From contig CM114271.1 of assembly GCA_050084515.1 (NCBI GenBank), forward strand, positions 60,078,001-60,142,000: DNA of 64,000 nt. Direction: 5' to 3'. Made by a program: the position numbers and the translations under genes. Below are positions 30,400 through 43,329 of the stretch, in pieces. Every line of letters begins with the position of its first letter. Within the stretch, counting starts at the first letter, position 1. The notes under the pieces were generated by a model, which saw only the letters and a list, made by a program, of their open reading frames with translations, searched no databases and was not told the DNA's origin. Source of the DNA: Blasia pusilla. Taxonomy: Eukaryota > Marchantiophyta > Marchantiopsida > Blasiales.

Positions 30400-31083
30400 A
30401 ACCATTATCAAATATATCAGTAGAGCTTCGTCTTTGGACAGGCAAGGAGTATGCAACATCCTGTAAGATGTTTAAATCAGGATGGTAAGGACCGTGATTC
30501 ATGCTATTTGTGACTTGTCCTTTGTCTTGTGAGGCCTTAACAATGCTTTAGACAAAAGACGCGGGAAATACAACTAACCCTGATGTAGGATTGGGTAACT
30601 CCATGAGAGTTCTGTAATCTTTGTATAATTGATTTTGAGATTGATTTTGAGAATCTACCGAATACCCTTCGGGATTAAACATTCCCCCTCAAACATCTCA
30701 TTACTCAGGTTGAAACCAATCAAAGGAGAATCTAAAAGTGACGTAGCTGAGAAGAATCCATTGTACTTTTGCTCTACCCATATCCTAAAGTCTGCTATGG
30801 ACAGTAACTATATGTGCAGCGGATTCATATTCAATATGAGCCTCATGTATGCAAGAGTCATATGGAGGTTCACATTTGTCTGTGGTTCACCTGAAGTGCA
30901 TAAGTCGCAAACATACAAATGGCATGGATATGGAATTATATAATCTTTGAGGAAACCATTACATAATGCATATGGGGGATTCATCTGATCATCAACAATG
31001 CACATCCTCGTCCGGGGATTGTAGTGTAGCACGCACCCAAAGTAACCACAACACTGCATCTTCTTAATAGCTGATGAGCACAA
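30400..31083 (-). pseudogene. Probable N-terminal part of the Helitron protein
   Basis: On the minus strand an open piece at 31083-30808 contains CCGYFGCVLHYNPRTRMC and YPCHLYVCDLC, a cysteine pattern suggesting a metal-binding domain. It continues, with stops, through IADFRIWVEQKYNGFFSA and NILQDVAYSLP. Position and strand fit the N-terminus of the Rep-Hel protein. No direct family match was recognised, so assignment rests on context. Confidence 0.45.
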
Positions 31084-31295
31084 GTTATGCCATTTAAAAA
31101 ATTAGGAATCAACTTAAGGCCAATCCATGCAATAGGGTCTACCGGCTACCTTTCTCGAAAAGGAAACTCTAGTGTGTGCACGTTGACGAAGGAAAGCTAG
31201 CATTTTTTCCTTGCACCTAGATTCTCCCTTGGTCCTCTTTTACTTGAAGGTAATCTATGTGATGGTTGTGATCTCCTCGTCATCTGGTCTTCAAT

Positions 31296-31352
31296 ATTCT
31301 GTAGCCTTATGGAGGCGGACAACAGCTACAGCACTACTTGTTCTATGAAGGG
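31296..31352 (-). mobile_element. Short Helitron helicase fragment
   Basis: About 55 bp (around CCTTATGGAGGCGGACAAC on the plus strand) match the helicase near 28355-28405 in the same orientation, corresponding to the VVRLHKDA segment. It is an isolated fragment outside the main Helitron frame. Confidence 0.5.
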
Positions 31353-31359
31353 GTTGAGT

Positions 31360-34300
31360 TTGAGAGAGGTGTTGAGGGGGAGGAGTGAGGAGTGAGGTTG
31401 GTAAATGGGGGAGGATTTAGAGGTTGATTGGTTGGAAGATTAGTAGAGGGGAGACAATTTTGGAGGAAGGTTGTTTGGGCTCGATTGGATAGCAAGGACA
31501 AAAGTGTAGTGCTTGACTATAGTTAGAGAGGGCAGGGCGGGGCTTTTCTCTTACGGGAGAGAGGCAAGGGGAGGAGGGACGAAGGAAATAAGGAAAGAAC
31601 AAAGGAGGGAGAGAGGGTTGGATGGGAGGAGTTGGGTAGGACAGAGCAGGCAATGTTGGGCCTAGCCATGGCATGCAATAAAATGTTCCATCGAGTTTGA
31701 GTTTTACAGAGGTGTTGTGGATAAGGAGTGAGGGGTCAATTGCGTTGTGAAGACTGTAGGGGAGAGGATTTCAGAGCACGATAGTAATAGAACTGCTGAT
31801 AATAGATAAATTCACCACATCTAACATCTATAGGAATAACATCGGGGTATGTAATTGAAATCATCAATGGAAAAGGAATTGCAATGCGGCATCCAGTCAT
31901 GACAAATTGATTGATAAGGTCTCGTATTGGGAGTAGATTGTGGAGTAAGATGCGGGCTGAGATGAACCGGTGCCACCATAAATGAAAGTTCCTAAAAATT
32001 GGTGGAGGCCTTCATGCAGATAGTTTTAAACGTATTAGCATTAAGTTGCTTGGTTTGATGGAAAGGGAACCCTTTCCGCAAAGGAAAAATTCTCATGAGA
32101 TCGTCATGTATCACGAATCAAGTTTTGGTACACCCTTTATTAGGCGGATGTGGAATAAAATTATAAATGGAATTATACCATAGCACCAGGTCCTTAGAGA
32201 GGAAACGGAAGAAGCGACCTGAACCGACTCGACTACTAGAACCAAACTATATACCTGAGCATGCTATGATAAGATTGTGCAGGAGAACTGCTAAATTGGA
32301 TCGGACTGCGCTTCAAAATACTCACAATGCCGTCAAACTAAGGTGATATGGAATTGGTATACCATGAGTCCATCCGTAGATGCAGCAAGGTGGGCGTGGG
32401 ATCAGTGTTGTGTTGTGGCCTGGTTGCCCATGGCTTGGTGTCGGTAATGGTGCTCTCGATGGTGTTGCCTCTCATTTGAGTGTGGTCCGCGTGCTGGGCA
32501 GCGCTTCAGGTAGTATGCAGTGATGATGAAGTCTTCTTGATAGCAAGGGATAGTGGGAGAGAGAGGGAGGGTAGGCAGAGGCAGAGGCATAAAGATTTGG
32601 TGAGAATCGGGACGGATTGGTTTATAGTGAGAAGGATTCAGAAGGTGGATGAAGAGAGTATCTGGTTGGGTTGATGGTGAGGATGATGAGAAGACACCAC
32701 GGCCGGCGCTTGAAGGGAGGGTTGGAGTTGTTGTGGTTGTCGGGGAATCTTGAACACGACGCATGCCTTGTGTGCAATGTTCCTGATTGTGTTGCATTTT
32801 TAAGGAACGTGCTGGGACGAGAGATATGGGATATGAGACTCCAATACTACCCTTTGAAGTCGGGAGAGGACATGGATCTGTTGACGGAGGACAATCCAAA
32901 GTAATGTGGTTCTTGAGTACCCGTAATTCGCGGAAGGAAGTCCACTTAGTCCAGCTTGTAGGAGATTAGGTGACAGAGAGGCGGAGCCGTATGCCACGGT
33001 GGTGGTTGCTTCCACTGGAAGAAGAGAGCTCACTTCATAAAAAGCTAATTGATGGGTTTTCATATCTCAAATCTACCCTTCTCAGAGACTGATAATTCTC
33101 TACGCCATGCAAGTGGAGCTTCGGGCTAGTTAGTTTCGTGATCCATAACACCTTTGGGCGTACTTCAAAATCCTCCTCGGCACTGCTTCAGGATTTGCAT
33201 TGTGCATAAAAAATGTGACATGCCTACCATCCGTGGCAACGTGAAGCACAAAAAATCTTGCTAGAAAGTACTCCGCTGTACTACGGCTTGACCAAACTTA
33301 AGTCCGAGGAGGCAGGCCCACCGTGCAAAGCGAGGAAGTACAACGAGAACACACACATAGGGAGATGATTAGATACGAGCGCGGATCGACTAGGCGATGG
33401 TTGGGACTCACGCGATAAGTTGGGAGGACGGAGGACATGCCGCACCCAACATCATTTTCTTAGCAGAGTGATTAACGCATGAAACACATAAAAAAAAACC
33501 CCATTGCTCACAAGTTTACCTCAATTAATTGCAGTAGTCTTGATGATAATGGCTAGCACGAACGACGTTGAGCATACGGCGCCCAATCCTCCCACCTTTG
33601 AAGTTATGAATGATATTCAAAAAATAGATGAGATGGGATAGCTTTCGATGTCCAAACTAAAAAACTAAATGCAAACGGCGGATTTGTAGGGAGAGCACGA
33701 AAATCAAACAAAAGCATTTGAGCAACTTCTGAATGAGAGGAGGAACCAAGAGCAAGGCAACAAGAAGCTAAGGAATATAGACGAATGTTGAAGGAGCCCG
33801 GTAGTGCAGAAACATGATAAATTATGCAGAAGATTCCAATAAAGCCGTTAGAAATGAGGATCATTGTCGAATGTGGAGCGTTTCGCGCCAAGGCAACAGA
33901 TCAACACAATAGCAAGAGAATGAGAGAACCGTTGAAATCCGCAAGTATAATGAAGGGAGATGGAAAGGAAAAAAAACGTGGACAAAAATCTCCCTAACAT
34001 AATTGACATGTGAAACGCCAGAGCGGGAGATTGAAGACTCAGTCCGGAGCCTTCCATTCTTGATATTGCCATCGCAAGAACGAATGAATGAAAGAGTATT
34101 TCTGTGGACCCAAGCGTGCCTGGGTACGCTCGATGATACGAAACACAGTGAAGAGCATGAGAGAAAATTGCAAAACACGGCTATCGCACGCGACGTCGGA
34201 GAGCGCATCCCCAAGGCATGACCTATGATGCTTTGTTACAAGAATACCTAATATCACAATGCCCATTAGCCATGTGGCTACAAGGCACAGCTGGATGCAG

Positions 34301-34440
34301 TCTGCATCTAGAACAAGAAACAACGACGTGGAGCCCTCAACGACAAGAATTTAAAATACACGGTACTTGTAGAGGCCCTATTAACAGTCCCATAGAATGG
34401 GAATTCGTTCTTTCATTTATTTAAATATAAATTTTTCGAG
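31360..34440. other. Long non-coding stretch
   Basis: Open frames of 60-165 codons occur on both strands but are low-complexity (purine-rich on the plus strand near 31380-31680 and 32540-32720) and show no domain signature. No gene, RNA or intact mobile element is recognised. Confidence 0.45.
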
Positions 34441-34669
34441 CATTTAATATCATACTAGTGCCGGACCCATGAAAAAAAACTCTCTTGTAAGCTGAACTAG
34501 CATAGGGTGGAAAAACATGTTGTCCCTTAACTCTAGCTCTTTTGTTAAAATGTGTGCACTTTTCTCGTATTGACACATTTTTTATGTGTAAATATGAGAG
34601 GAGTGCAAAAATATCATGAGTCCATAGAAGATGGGTTATTCAAATCGCATACTCTTTTAATAATACAAA

Positions 34670-34696
34670 CTAGTTAGCATGCGCGTGCTAGGCACG
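34670..34696 (-). mobile_element. Helitron-type 3' terminus
   Basis: Read on the minus strand: a 5-bp stem with 3-nt loop (CGTGC-CTA-GCACG at 34696-34684), then 10 nt (CGCATGCTAA), then CTAG at 34673-34670, followed by T. The spacing and the word GCATGCTAACTAG match the plus-strand terminus at 2935-2962. The element body would extend to the right and has not been bounded. Confidence 0.5.
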
Positions 34697-34757
34697 GAAA
34701 GAGGTATTATTATAAAGAATTATTTTAAAAATGAAATTAAAGAGTATACATTATTTT

Positions 34758-35083
34758 TTGACCAACTCACCACATACTTAAAATCACCACTAAATCACTC
34801 CCCTCATCAATCAAACTAAACCCCATTATTTCCTATGATAATTATTACCCAAGTTTTAATCTACTATTCACATACATAAAATCATCACTAAATCACTCCC
34901 CCATAAATATAATCGTCACCAATCAAATTAAATCCCACTACTTCCTACAATAAATATTACTAAGTTTTAACCCACTCCTCACATACATAAAATCACCACC
35001 AAACCATTTCCCCATAAATATAACTCTACCAATCAAATTAAACCCCACTACTTCCTACAATAATTGTTACCCCAAAATTTTCA
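34758..35083. repeat. Tandem repeat, about 110-bp unit, three copies
   Basis: Three consecutive units, starting near 34758, 34862 and 34973, share in order CACATAC, AAAATCACCAC or a near match, CCATAAATATAA, CAATCAAATTAAA and CCACTACTTCCTAC. AT-rich and non-coding, next to the Helitron terminus. Confidence 0.8.
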
Positions 35084-35640
35084 TTTCTTCTCAAATCCAT
35101 AGCAAGTTACAAAATGAATATATTAAAAAATAGTAAAATTTTATTATTTTATCTTATTATAATTGAAATTTTATCTTATTCAATTTTGTCTTGTGGGGTT
35201 TGCGCATTATAGTATGGATAAAGTTTTTTTTTTTCATAATCGAGGCCGCGATGGCCTTGGAATTAGATAATTGTATGAGATCCACAAAATATAACTAATA
35301 TTTTTTGAATTTAATGATTAATTGGGAATAGGAATATTATCTTTTTATTTCTATTATTAGTGAACTAAAATTATAAATTTAGAAATCCATTTAAATATAT
35401 TTTATAATAAATAAAATATTCAATTATACCAAAATTATGGATAATTAAAAAATATCCTATTTTTAGTCTCCCATGGAACAAAAGTTTTAAAAGAATTCCA
35501 TTTATATTAATATTTGATAAAAACATATCAATTTTATGTTATATTTTATAATTAATTTTAATTTAATATCAATATCTTTCATTCTCTCTCTATCTGTAAA
35601 TTAAGAACTCTCAACAAGTGCACACAAGTCCATCTCTCTC
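35084..35640. other. AT-rich spacer
   Basis: Very AT-rich sequence with no gene or RNA signature. Confidence 0.5.
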
Positions 35641-35848
35641 ATATCAAACCAAACTCACTCTCCTAACGAGAGGCTTGGGTTTTTCACAAGACAAGGAAGA
35701 CCATAGCTCTACTGTCTCATGCGAAGAGGTTCAACAAAGAGAACTCCAAAGCACTCTCTCCTTGGATATACGCCCTTCCATCTCCAAAGCTCTCTTCATG
35801 GTAACCTATGCTCGCACATCTGCTCGTTGGCTCTTGAACTGTTGTACA

Positions 35849-35861
35849 GGGGGGGGGGGGG
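35849..35861. repeat. Poly(G) run
   Basis: Thirteen consecutive G on the plus strand; a site prone to length error in sequencing. Confidence 0.9.
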
Positions 35862-36044
35862 TCAATGGCCACTTCCCAAAGTGTAAAGTCAACTCTATTC
35901 ACAACGATAATTTACCCAAAAGATTAAATTTCTCTATATAACTCCAAATGAGTCAAAACAACGGAGAAACCAGTTCTCTAGGTTACTCGAGGCCTCAACA
36001 CATCATCCTCGACCTCCTAAGGTTGTCCTACAATATCCTGGAAG

Positions 36045-36235
36045 CCCTCTACTATAAACTCGTCGAACCATCTTTAGAGAGGTGACAGCTTTCGTGCGCA
36101 TACACGTCGCCACATAACATATATCGTTGTCACCGTATACACACAAACACACAAGATACCATACAAACTCATGACATCTAAACATCAACACAATCGACTC
36201 CCAAATATCTTCAATCGCCCCTTTAGTTGGTAGTT
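36045..36235 (-). repeat. Dispersed repeat, copy 3
   Basis: In reverse complement this resembles 1805-1950 and 2440-2580, including the end TGTATGCGCACGA and the AGTTAG-AGGGACC-like start. It lies just outside the family-1 5' LTR. Confidence 0.5.
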
Positions 36236-36456
36236 AGGTCCCTCTAACTTTCATCTATCCCTACCTACCATGCATGACACACATCTCTAGGATGCTAAGA
36301 ACAAAAATGTCGGGTGCTCATGTGGCCCCATCATTAGTCGCCTTCTTATCATCCATGTACCATACACACGTCTACATCTAAAATTACCTAGTATCTACTC
36401 TATGTATATCCGAGGCACATCTATTATCCCTGATGAACCCTAATGAGATATGGCGT

Positions 36457-37690
36457 TGTCGTATATTAAAATCATCCATTATGTAAATTCTGTATCATTA
36501 AGTGTTAGAGATAGTTTTATTAGTATTAAGTAAAGTAGCTTAGGAAAATGGAATTCTCATGTTTAAACTTGTTTAGGGTGGTACATTTGTGCGGGACAAA
36601 CTTTAGAAAAAAAGGTAATAAATAAGAAATGAGATTATAAAAGTAAAATAGTGGGGTTGGTACTTTAATGAAAGAAAAAAAAAGTAGTCTTGGTTGGAGG
36701 CTAGGGTAGTTGGGGTAGTTTGGAAGATATAAAATGAGTAAAGATGATATTTTGGAAGAGAGAAGAAATAATGTATTTCTGTCAAAATGTGATTAGCTAA
36801 GCCTTGAGAGGAAGCCACGTGGCACAAGATAAGATTAGCCTTATTTCGTACTCTTGTGGATCCTTTGTGAGTATATAAAGAGGAGGGACCTTCAAGGTTT
36901 CATTACCTCCTACTTCACATCTTGAGTTTCTCGTGTCACACTTGAGTGGATGGCTTTGGGATTGTTTGCTATTTGAATGAGAGTGGATTACCCCTCTTGG
37001 GAAAATAATTTGACCACAGTCTATTTTTCGAGAGGATTGTAGAGTGTGGTATACTATAAATAATGAATGTTTTGGTTTGTTATTTTCCCAATGAGAGTGG
37101 ATTAACCCTTATTGGAAGAGCAACTCCGCCAAACCTCATTCTAAAGGAGAGTAGAGGATGTCCGTCAAGTATGGATAGGGATGAAGCACGATTTGTGTCG
37201 ATTTTCCTTTCCTTAACTCGTACCACGTCAAGATTCTCTTTGTAGAAAGGCACTAGTTCACTCGCTATCTAATTTATCACTTTGGGTAGGCGTTCATGAA
37301 CGAAGTCAGGCAATCTCAACTCCGGTGATTTTTCCTATAGTCACGTACGGAAGGACATTGGATTGCACCTTGTATATCCTTATAAAGCAATCCATGGACG
37401 TTAGTAGGTCTGCTCGAGTAGGGTTTAACACTAGTTGTGTTATTTTCCTTGTGTACAAATGTAAAGTAATTTACAAGGTCTTCATAGGTAGCAATTTCGG
37501 GGTTCCATGTTATGAAGAAGTGATCGTCTCGGCACTACCATTCGTAATTTCTGTCGTGAGAGAATGAAGGATCTACATTCTAATTTTGTATTGAAAAAAG
37601 AGAATCTCTTATAGAGTTCGACTTGCATCAACCACGTCTGTTGCAATTATAAGGTCCGTCCTTACTCGAATAAAGGCTCTCACCACGACA
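36457..37690 (+). mobile_element. 5' LTR of the family-1 LTR retrotransposon
   Basis: Begins TGTCGTATATT and ends CCACGACA (TG...CA ends). It matches 47915-49204 along its length, with many substitutions and some indels, so the two LTRs are old. It contains a TATA element at 36871-36880. A primer-binding-site-like sequence follows. No matching target duplications are seen outside the LTR pair. Confidence 0.8.
36871..36880 (+). promoter_or_regulatory. LTR TATA box
   Basis: GTATATAAAG, conserved in both LTRs (also 48321-48330) together with the flanking GAGTATATAAAGAGGAGGGA. This is the expected core promoter of the element. Confidence 0.6.
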
Positions 37691-37692
37691 AA

Positions 37693-37711
37693 TGGTGCTT
37701 GCGTTAAGAGC
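37693..37711 (+). other. Primer binding site
   Basis: TGGTGCTTGCGTTAAGAGC starts 2 nt after the LTR end. It has the TGG start and position expected of a tRNA-complementary primer site. The tRNA was not identified. Confidence 0.5.
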
Positions 37712-37782
37712 TCTTTGAGGCGGAAGATTGTGTTTGCAAGTTGGAGTCTTATCAAGATGACTAATTTGATAGTACTTCATCA

Positions 37783-38787
37783 ATGGGAACTAAGGGAGCT
37801 AAGGATCTTCTCCGAATTTTGACAACATTGTTGAGCCAACAAGACAGAGCTCATATAGGAGAGCAAAGATCAACAAGGGCTCTCCAAGAAATTTTAAAGA
37901 AGATGGGGAGATTTTATGGGAGGAACATCACCAAGTATGTTCAAGAGTACGTCCGTGAGATGGAGGTAAACCGTGTACCCAAAGATGATATGGTGTCAAG
38001 TTTTGAGTTAGCTGTAATATTAGAGATTTGTAGTCAAGTAAAAAAATTGAGAGCAGAAAATCCAACCTCGTGGGAAGAGTATGAGCATTTGTTGAAAGGG
38101 GAATTCTTCGATGATGATGTGGATCGGATGACTAAGAGGAGTTTTCTATAATGGATAGAGCAACCTCTAGACAAGGGAATGACTCCAAGTGAATTGTTGC
38201 GTGAGTTTGAGAAGCGATTTTTTCAGGTTAATTCTTCCTAAAGGGCAACTCTAGACTTGAGGAAAACCGAGCTATTCCTTGAGGTGGCTGATGAGAATTC
38301 GGAGGACAAGCTTTTCATGATGTTGGCGGGCAAGACCGAAGAAGGAGGTGTCAGCACTAATCGGAAGAAAGTGGAAGAAGTTGTTGCTATCCTCACAAAG
38401 CAAAGTCGAAGTAGAGGTAGAATTGCACTATTCAAGTCGAAGGTATCAATTTCAAATCCATTGCCTAAGCCCGTGTCAGCAAAACTTGAAGATTCTGCTA
38501 TTGATGAGTTGGTGAAAGGTTTGAGAGAGTTGAGAGTAGAAATGGATGAGCTTGAACTTGATAGGAATCATAGTGTTGGTGCTCCTTTGACAAGCAAGAA
38601 CTTTGTGAGAAGATGTATATGGTGTGATAGTGTTGAGCATCAACGCCGAGAATGTGAAGACTTTTCAAAAGCTCTTAGGAATATACTTGTAAACTTCAAA
38701 GATAGGAAGATTCATTCAACGCACACGAGTGTGCCATTGAATACGAAATTTGGTAGAGGAGGAATGAAAGGCTTAGTGAGAGGTTAA
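37783..38787 (+). pseudogene. Gag of the family-1 LTR retrotransposon
   Basis: Two frames (37783-38151 and 38257-38787) lie in series with stop codons between them. The first begins with ATG (MGTKGAKDLLRIL) and looks like a capsid N-terminus. The second ends with a CX2CX4HX4C zinc knuckle, CIWCDSVEHQRREC (about 38613-38654), that would bind RNA in nucleocapsid. At least two nonsense codons break the gene. It sits right behind the LTR and primer site, as gag should. Confidence 0.7.
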
Positions 38788-38892
38788 GTAGGAGTTGCCA
38801 CTACGGCATTAGATTCTGATATCTTTGTAGTAAAAATAGAATTGCATATGGTATCTGTAGCTAAAAGTGATTCATTACAATTTCCTGAATAA

Positions 38893-39778
38893 GTGATGCT
38901 ACGAGGGGCAACGACTATCCGTCATCTGATTGGATGGGATGATCTAGTGGAAGCTGGGTGTGTTAAAGCATACATAGCACAAGAGAAACATGTGATTTGG
39001 CAAGATGCTAGTGTGGAGGAGAAAAGGAGATGCAACAATGATGGTGTTGATCTTGAGGAAGTTGCAAGAAGAGCAAGGATCACAAGAAGGAAAGGGCAAG
39101 CGGAGGCGCAATTATCAAGAGAAGAAGGGGCTTTTACATTTGAATCTACGATGGATTCTCATATGAAAGAAGGTGGGATGAAGGAGAAAAATTGAGGTAT
39201 CCTCAGAAGACCAAGGGTAAGGCTCCTACATACAAGTTGTAGTCTGATATAGAGACAAGCACGAATTTAAAGGAGATTCTTGAGGAGAGGATTTTGGATA
39301 CAAAAATAGAGTTTTCTCGGAGGAAAGTCTTGAGCATACCCAAACGTGACTTTCATGAGTTGATCATAGATGTGATCAAAAGGAAAAGGAAGATGACTGC
39401 AGATATGGTGGTGGTGAGGGCATTGGATATGGACATCACAAAAGAAGAAGATGAAGAGCTTGGCCAAGTTTTCGGTCAAAATCTTGACTTATAGGGAGAA
39501 GAGGCGAGAGTAGGAGAAAGCCTTAACATAACAAGGTGAGGAAAGGCACTATGATGGACACTATTCTTGGTCATATTGGGCGTGTGCAACGACGAAGGCT
39601 AGAGTTCAACTTCGCTCTCTCCAAGAGTCAATCCTGGCTCTTGTTGATCATGGTTCGGAGATCAACATCATGTCGTGAAGTATATACGACAAAGGGATGT
39701 GGCCAATTGATACAGGGCATGGATGGGTACTACATGCGGCTAACAACCAAAAAGGTGAGCTCTACGGTGCTTGTCTAG
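38893..39778 (+). pseudogene. Gag-protease linker and protease start, family 1
   Basis: Broken frames include a charged linker and, at about 39290-39390, DTKIEFSRRKVLSIPKRDF with VIKRKRK. At about 39640-39675 ALVDHGSEINIMS is the active-site region of a retroelement aspartic protease, with DHG in place of the usual DTG or DSG. No family-1 reverse transcriptase follows; family-2 sequence takes over by about 39880. Confidence 0.6.
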
Positions 39779-40429
39779 GAGTCAAAACTTAGCAAAGTTT
39801 TTTTAAGACCGTCAAGAACATTGAGCGTAACAAGGCGGAGGAGAGCGTAGCCACCACGGGTTATAGGCGAGAGTGATGCACCAGGAGGATATTAGTGTGA
39901 TTATTATCAAGGTTATGGTCAAACACCTGCCGTATGTTTCAGCCTACACCCTGAGTCAGGTCCAGACCGAGGGCCCGAGAGGGCACCAGAGCGAGTTTCC
40001 ATTCTTGGTGGGCCTAGAGGTCGTGCACCAGGTGGTCCCGTTGGGAGATGAGGAGTTGGAGTTGCCCGAGGGGGTGGTGGATTTTCCAATGGAGGAGGTA
40101 GAGTTCCACCACCTAGATGCGTTGAGGGAGACACCGGGTGTGAGGTTGGGATAGCTGCTCAGATACAATAGCTACAACAATAGATTGCCGCTATGGCATC
40201 GAGGGTACCCGATGCCGAATCAGTGGCATCGATATCATATGGAGCAGCCACATATATGGAGGATCCTTGTCATGGGAATACACATCGATGCCAACATACA
40301 TCGGCTGTCATGCACACATATGTCTAAGATCCATCTAGCTATGAATCCTAACATCTCTACATATGAACGACTGGACAACCCTGATATAAAGTTGAATAGG
40401 AACTGTAAACTGTGATGAAATCTGCAATC

Positions 40430-41100
40430 AACCGTGTTTCACCCAAACAACCATACTCATGATTCTAATACGCACTGGCGTGAGAGTAAGAGAAAGTATA
40501 CAGAAGGATTCCCAAAATATATGATATCCTTATTGATCACTCCTAGCCCACTCTTCAAGAGATAATCCATGCTCAATACATGCACGTCGTGGTGTATCAC
40601 GGATCCCAACAAGGGTCTGCAATCCTACGGAGATGAGCTCCAAATGAGACTCATCCGGGGTATATCCCCTTTGGGCACTTCCATGGGTGACCTGTACAAA
40701 TAGGTCACATACCTCCTAGCAGGTCACTACCAACCTGTAGTACACCCATACTAGCTCTCTAACAACTACACATGTGGTCCCCTCATGAGACCAACTACCA
40801 ACTAACCCACGACCCTATAGGTCCAAATGGAGCCATACATGGCAGGGAAGGTCAACCTCTCCAAGGTTGCCACTCCTCATAAAGGGAAGGTTAACCTACA
40901 TTCGTAGGTCACCTACTAAGAGCAGGTTATATATGACCTCTCAAAATAGGGAAGTACAAGACCCCTCTAAGGCCTTGATATTATCTAGCCCTACGCCTCA
41001 TCTCCCATGACATCTTGGTTGGATGTGTGGGGTTGTCGAGATGGAGGCCACCGTAGCTATTATGTGTGGAGCACCCGCAGAGTTGGATCCACAGTGAGGG
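40430..41100. other. Extra sequence between gag tail and protease of the inner element
   Basis: In the related minus-strand element the gag tail and protease leader are about 250 bp apart; here they are about 800 bp apart. The extra stretch is non-coding with recurring AGGTCAC and GGTCAACC words. It may be a small inserted element. No terminal repeats were identified. Confidence 0.35.
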
Positions 41101-41148
41101 GAAGCCAAGAAATAGACCATGCTTCCTTAGTCTTTCACGTTATCAGAG

Positions 41149-42018
41149 GTGATGAGGACCGCATTTACGGGTCTTGATCAAAGTTCCCGGAGAGTTGGTG
41201 ATGTTGTTAGTCTACAAGCATGGAGGGCGATGGTAGAAGTGAGTGGGACAACTCTTATTGTTGATGCTCAGGAGGAGGATGTGTCGAGTACATTATTGGG
41301 GGCGGCCACTATTGTGTACCGCGCTCCTTTATTTTTTGATTCCGATGTTATGACGTTGAGAGGTACACCCGCAGAGGTTTTCTGCTTGGCCACTACGCTA
41401 TGTGAGCGTGGAGTTGGTGTTCCTGCGTCACACTCAAGGATGATTGCAGAGGAGGTGATGGACTTGCCCTTGGAGCCGATGCTCGGGCCGTCCACATGAG
41501 GTTTATGACAGTCTGCGACTGCTAGGATGGCGGATATGCCCGCTAGACATACGATAGAGCGTGCCATGGCTGCTCTTGGTGTTGTATTGGTTGATAACCG
41601 TGGAGAGGATTTCCAGTTGGGGAGTCCAGGAGGTAGAGTTTTTAGACCGCATTGCATCTTGTGAGATTCAAGAGCACAACCCCTGATGTTAGGGAAAGCA
41701 ACATGTAGAGGGTTGGGCTTGATGAGAGCCGATGTGGAGCGTTGTCCATTCCAAATACAAACATCCTTGGGTGGAGTAAGTACCACACAATATATCACCC
41801 GACAAGAGGTCGTGGTGAGGATTTTCCCAAGACATCCTACAGATGAGTCTCTGGTGCAAGCCAAGGCGATAGTGACCGATGTAGAATCCCACAAAGTCTT
41901 GGTTGGTGGAGCAGTGTTTTACCCGATGGACTTTTCCCTGGATTACTGGAAGGAGTTAGCGTCCTACAGATCAGGATGGCAGTCAGATGATGGGCGCCTT
42001 AGCTCATTACCCGTTTGA
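41149..42018 (+). pseudogene. Protease region of the inner gypsy element
   Basis: The leader at 41149-41499 (with VFCLATTLCERG) is followed by a damaged active site near 41660-41690, where the DSG triplet reads DSR and is preceded by a stop. Then comes an intact 110-codon frame (41686-42018) with QIQTSLGGVSTTQYITRQEV (in part) and VLVGGAVFYPMDFSLDYW, the protease C-terminal flap that precedes reverse transcriptase in this family. Confidence 0.6.
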
Positions 42019-43329
42019 TTAATTGATGGAATGATCGAGCGATGACCATGAGAGATGGCGACCTTAACAACATTTAGCAACGCCATCACTTGGCCTAGTG
42101 ATTTGATTGAGGCACATCTCCATGTAGAGGACACTCCCATTCCTGACATTTCTATGGAGAGGAGTGACATGGTATCCGAATCATTCCGTGGAGGAGAGGT
42201 ACCGTTTTGGAGCTGGACTGAGGAGCTCTGACGCTTAGCCGTTGAGCATGTGCAGACCACATGGAGTGAGATATTTGCACTAGAGCGTGACGGGTTAGAG
42301 AAACCCGAGGTAGCCGGGAGTGCTACTATGATCCCTTTGGACACCACTCGATTATGTGGTGCATCCCAGAGGAGGGTATTTTCTTGTTGGATCTCTTTGG
42401 AGGGATCAACACTAGCTTAGCTGTTGTTTTGCAGGCAAGAGTGCGTGCAGCAGTACCTATACATTGAGATTGACAATGTTGTGAGGCATGCTTCACTTCA
42501 CCATATGGCACAGATATGCCTTCAATTTCCCGACTTTTGTTTGCATCTGCCATCTAGGGATACTAGAGTTCCCTATCGAGGGACATTTCATTACTAGGGG
42601 CGAAGCACTGGCAGCGGATAGGGACCATAGATTTGGTCATTGTTGGTTGGCGTGTTAGGGCCAATCGAGTGTTGGACGAGATAGCGGGTTAGTTTTACTC
42701 TTGGTCCATGTTATTTTGGGAGATGATGCGGAACATCACTCTTGTTCTTTAGTATATATTTTGGAGAATGTGCCTATTTTAGGCGATTTGAGATCTTCTG
42801 TGGTGACGAGTACACATCAGGTGCGTGCATGGATCGGCCCTGCAATGTAGTTGGATGCGGCAAGTGTAGGTTCAAGAGCACATCGCCCCCGTCTTTGGTG
42901 GATCAACTTGATGCCACATGAAGTGTTGCGGGGGGCTTATGCGAGAGTGGAGAGCCCCTCCCATTTGTTGGTGGATTCTATTCTGGATCCAAGTCATCAA
43001 TAATAGGCATTACGATACGATGATCGACTTTTATTAATTGTGGTCAACAGGATTGGCATGCCAAGGGCAGCCTTACCCACATTTTTGAGTTTTCCCCCTT
43101 TCATATGCATTCAAGGTGGTCGGGCTTGGCTTGGTTTTAGATGACCAGGTTCAATGGTTGGTAGAGCCCAACGTCAATGAGCAAGAGCAAGCAATGGGAT
43201 TCCCCACACGAGTGACGGCAATACAGTCACTGTCAAAGGCATCACTACGTTATGTCTTGGGTTAGGCGATGGACCTAAACTGCTTAACACGGATTTTCAG
43301 CTTAGGAGTGGCTGAGTAGCGTCGTTTAC

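Noticed and set aside
32402-32899. A 165-codon minus-strand frame
   Set aside because: Low-complexity Ser, Thr, Pro and His composition with an equally open opposite strand; no recognisable domain.
33604-34323. Overlapping frames on both strands of 33.6-34.3 kb, some with hydrophobic stretches
   Set aside because: Three frames overlap without one standing out, and there are no splice sites or family motifs that would support any of them.
34758-35083. A possible CRISPR-like array
   Set aside because: The units are contiguous, diverged 110-bp tandem repeats in a eukaryotic genome, with no unique spacers between short repeats.
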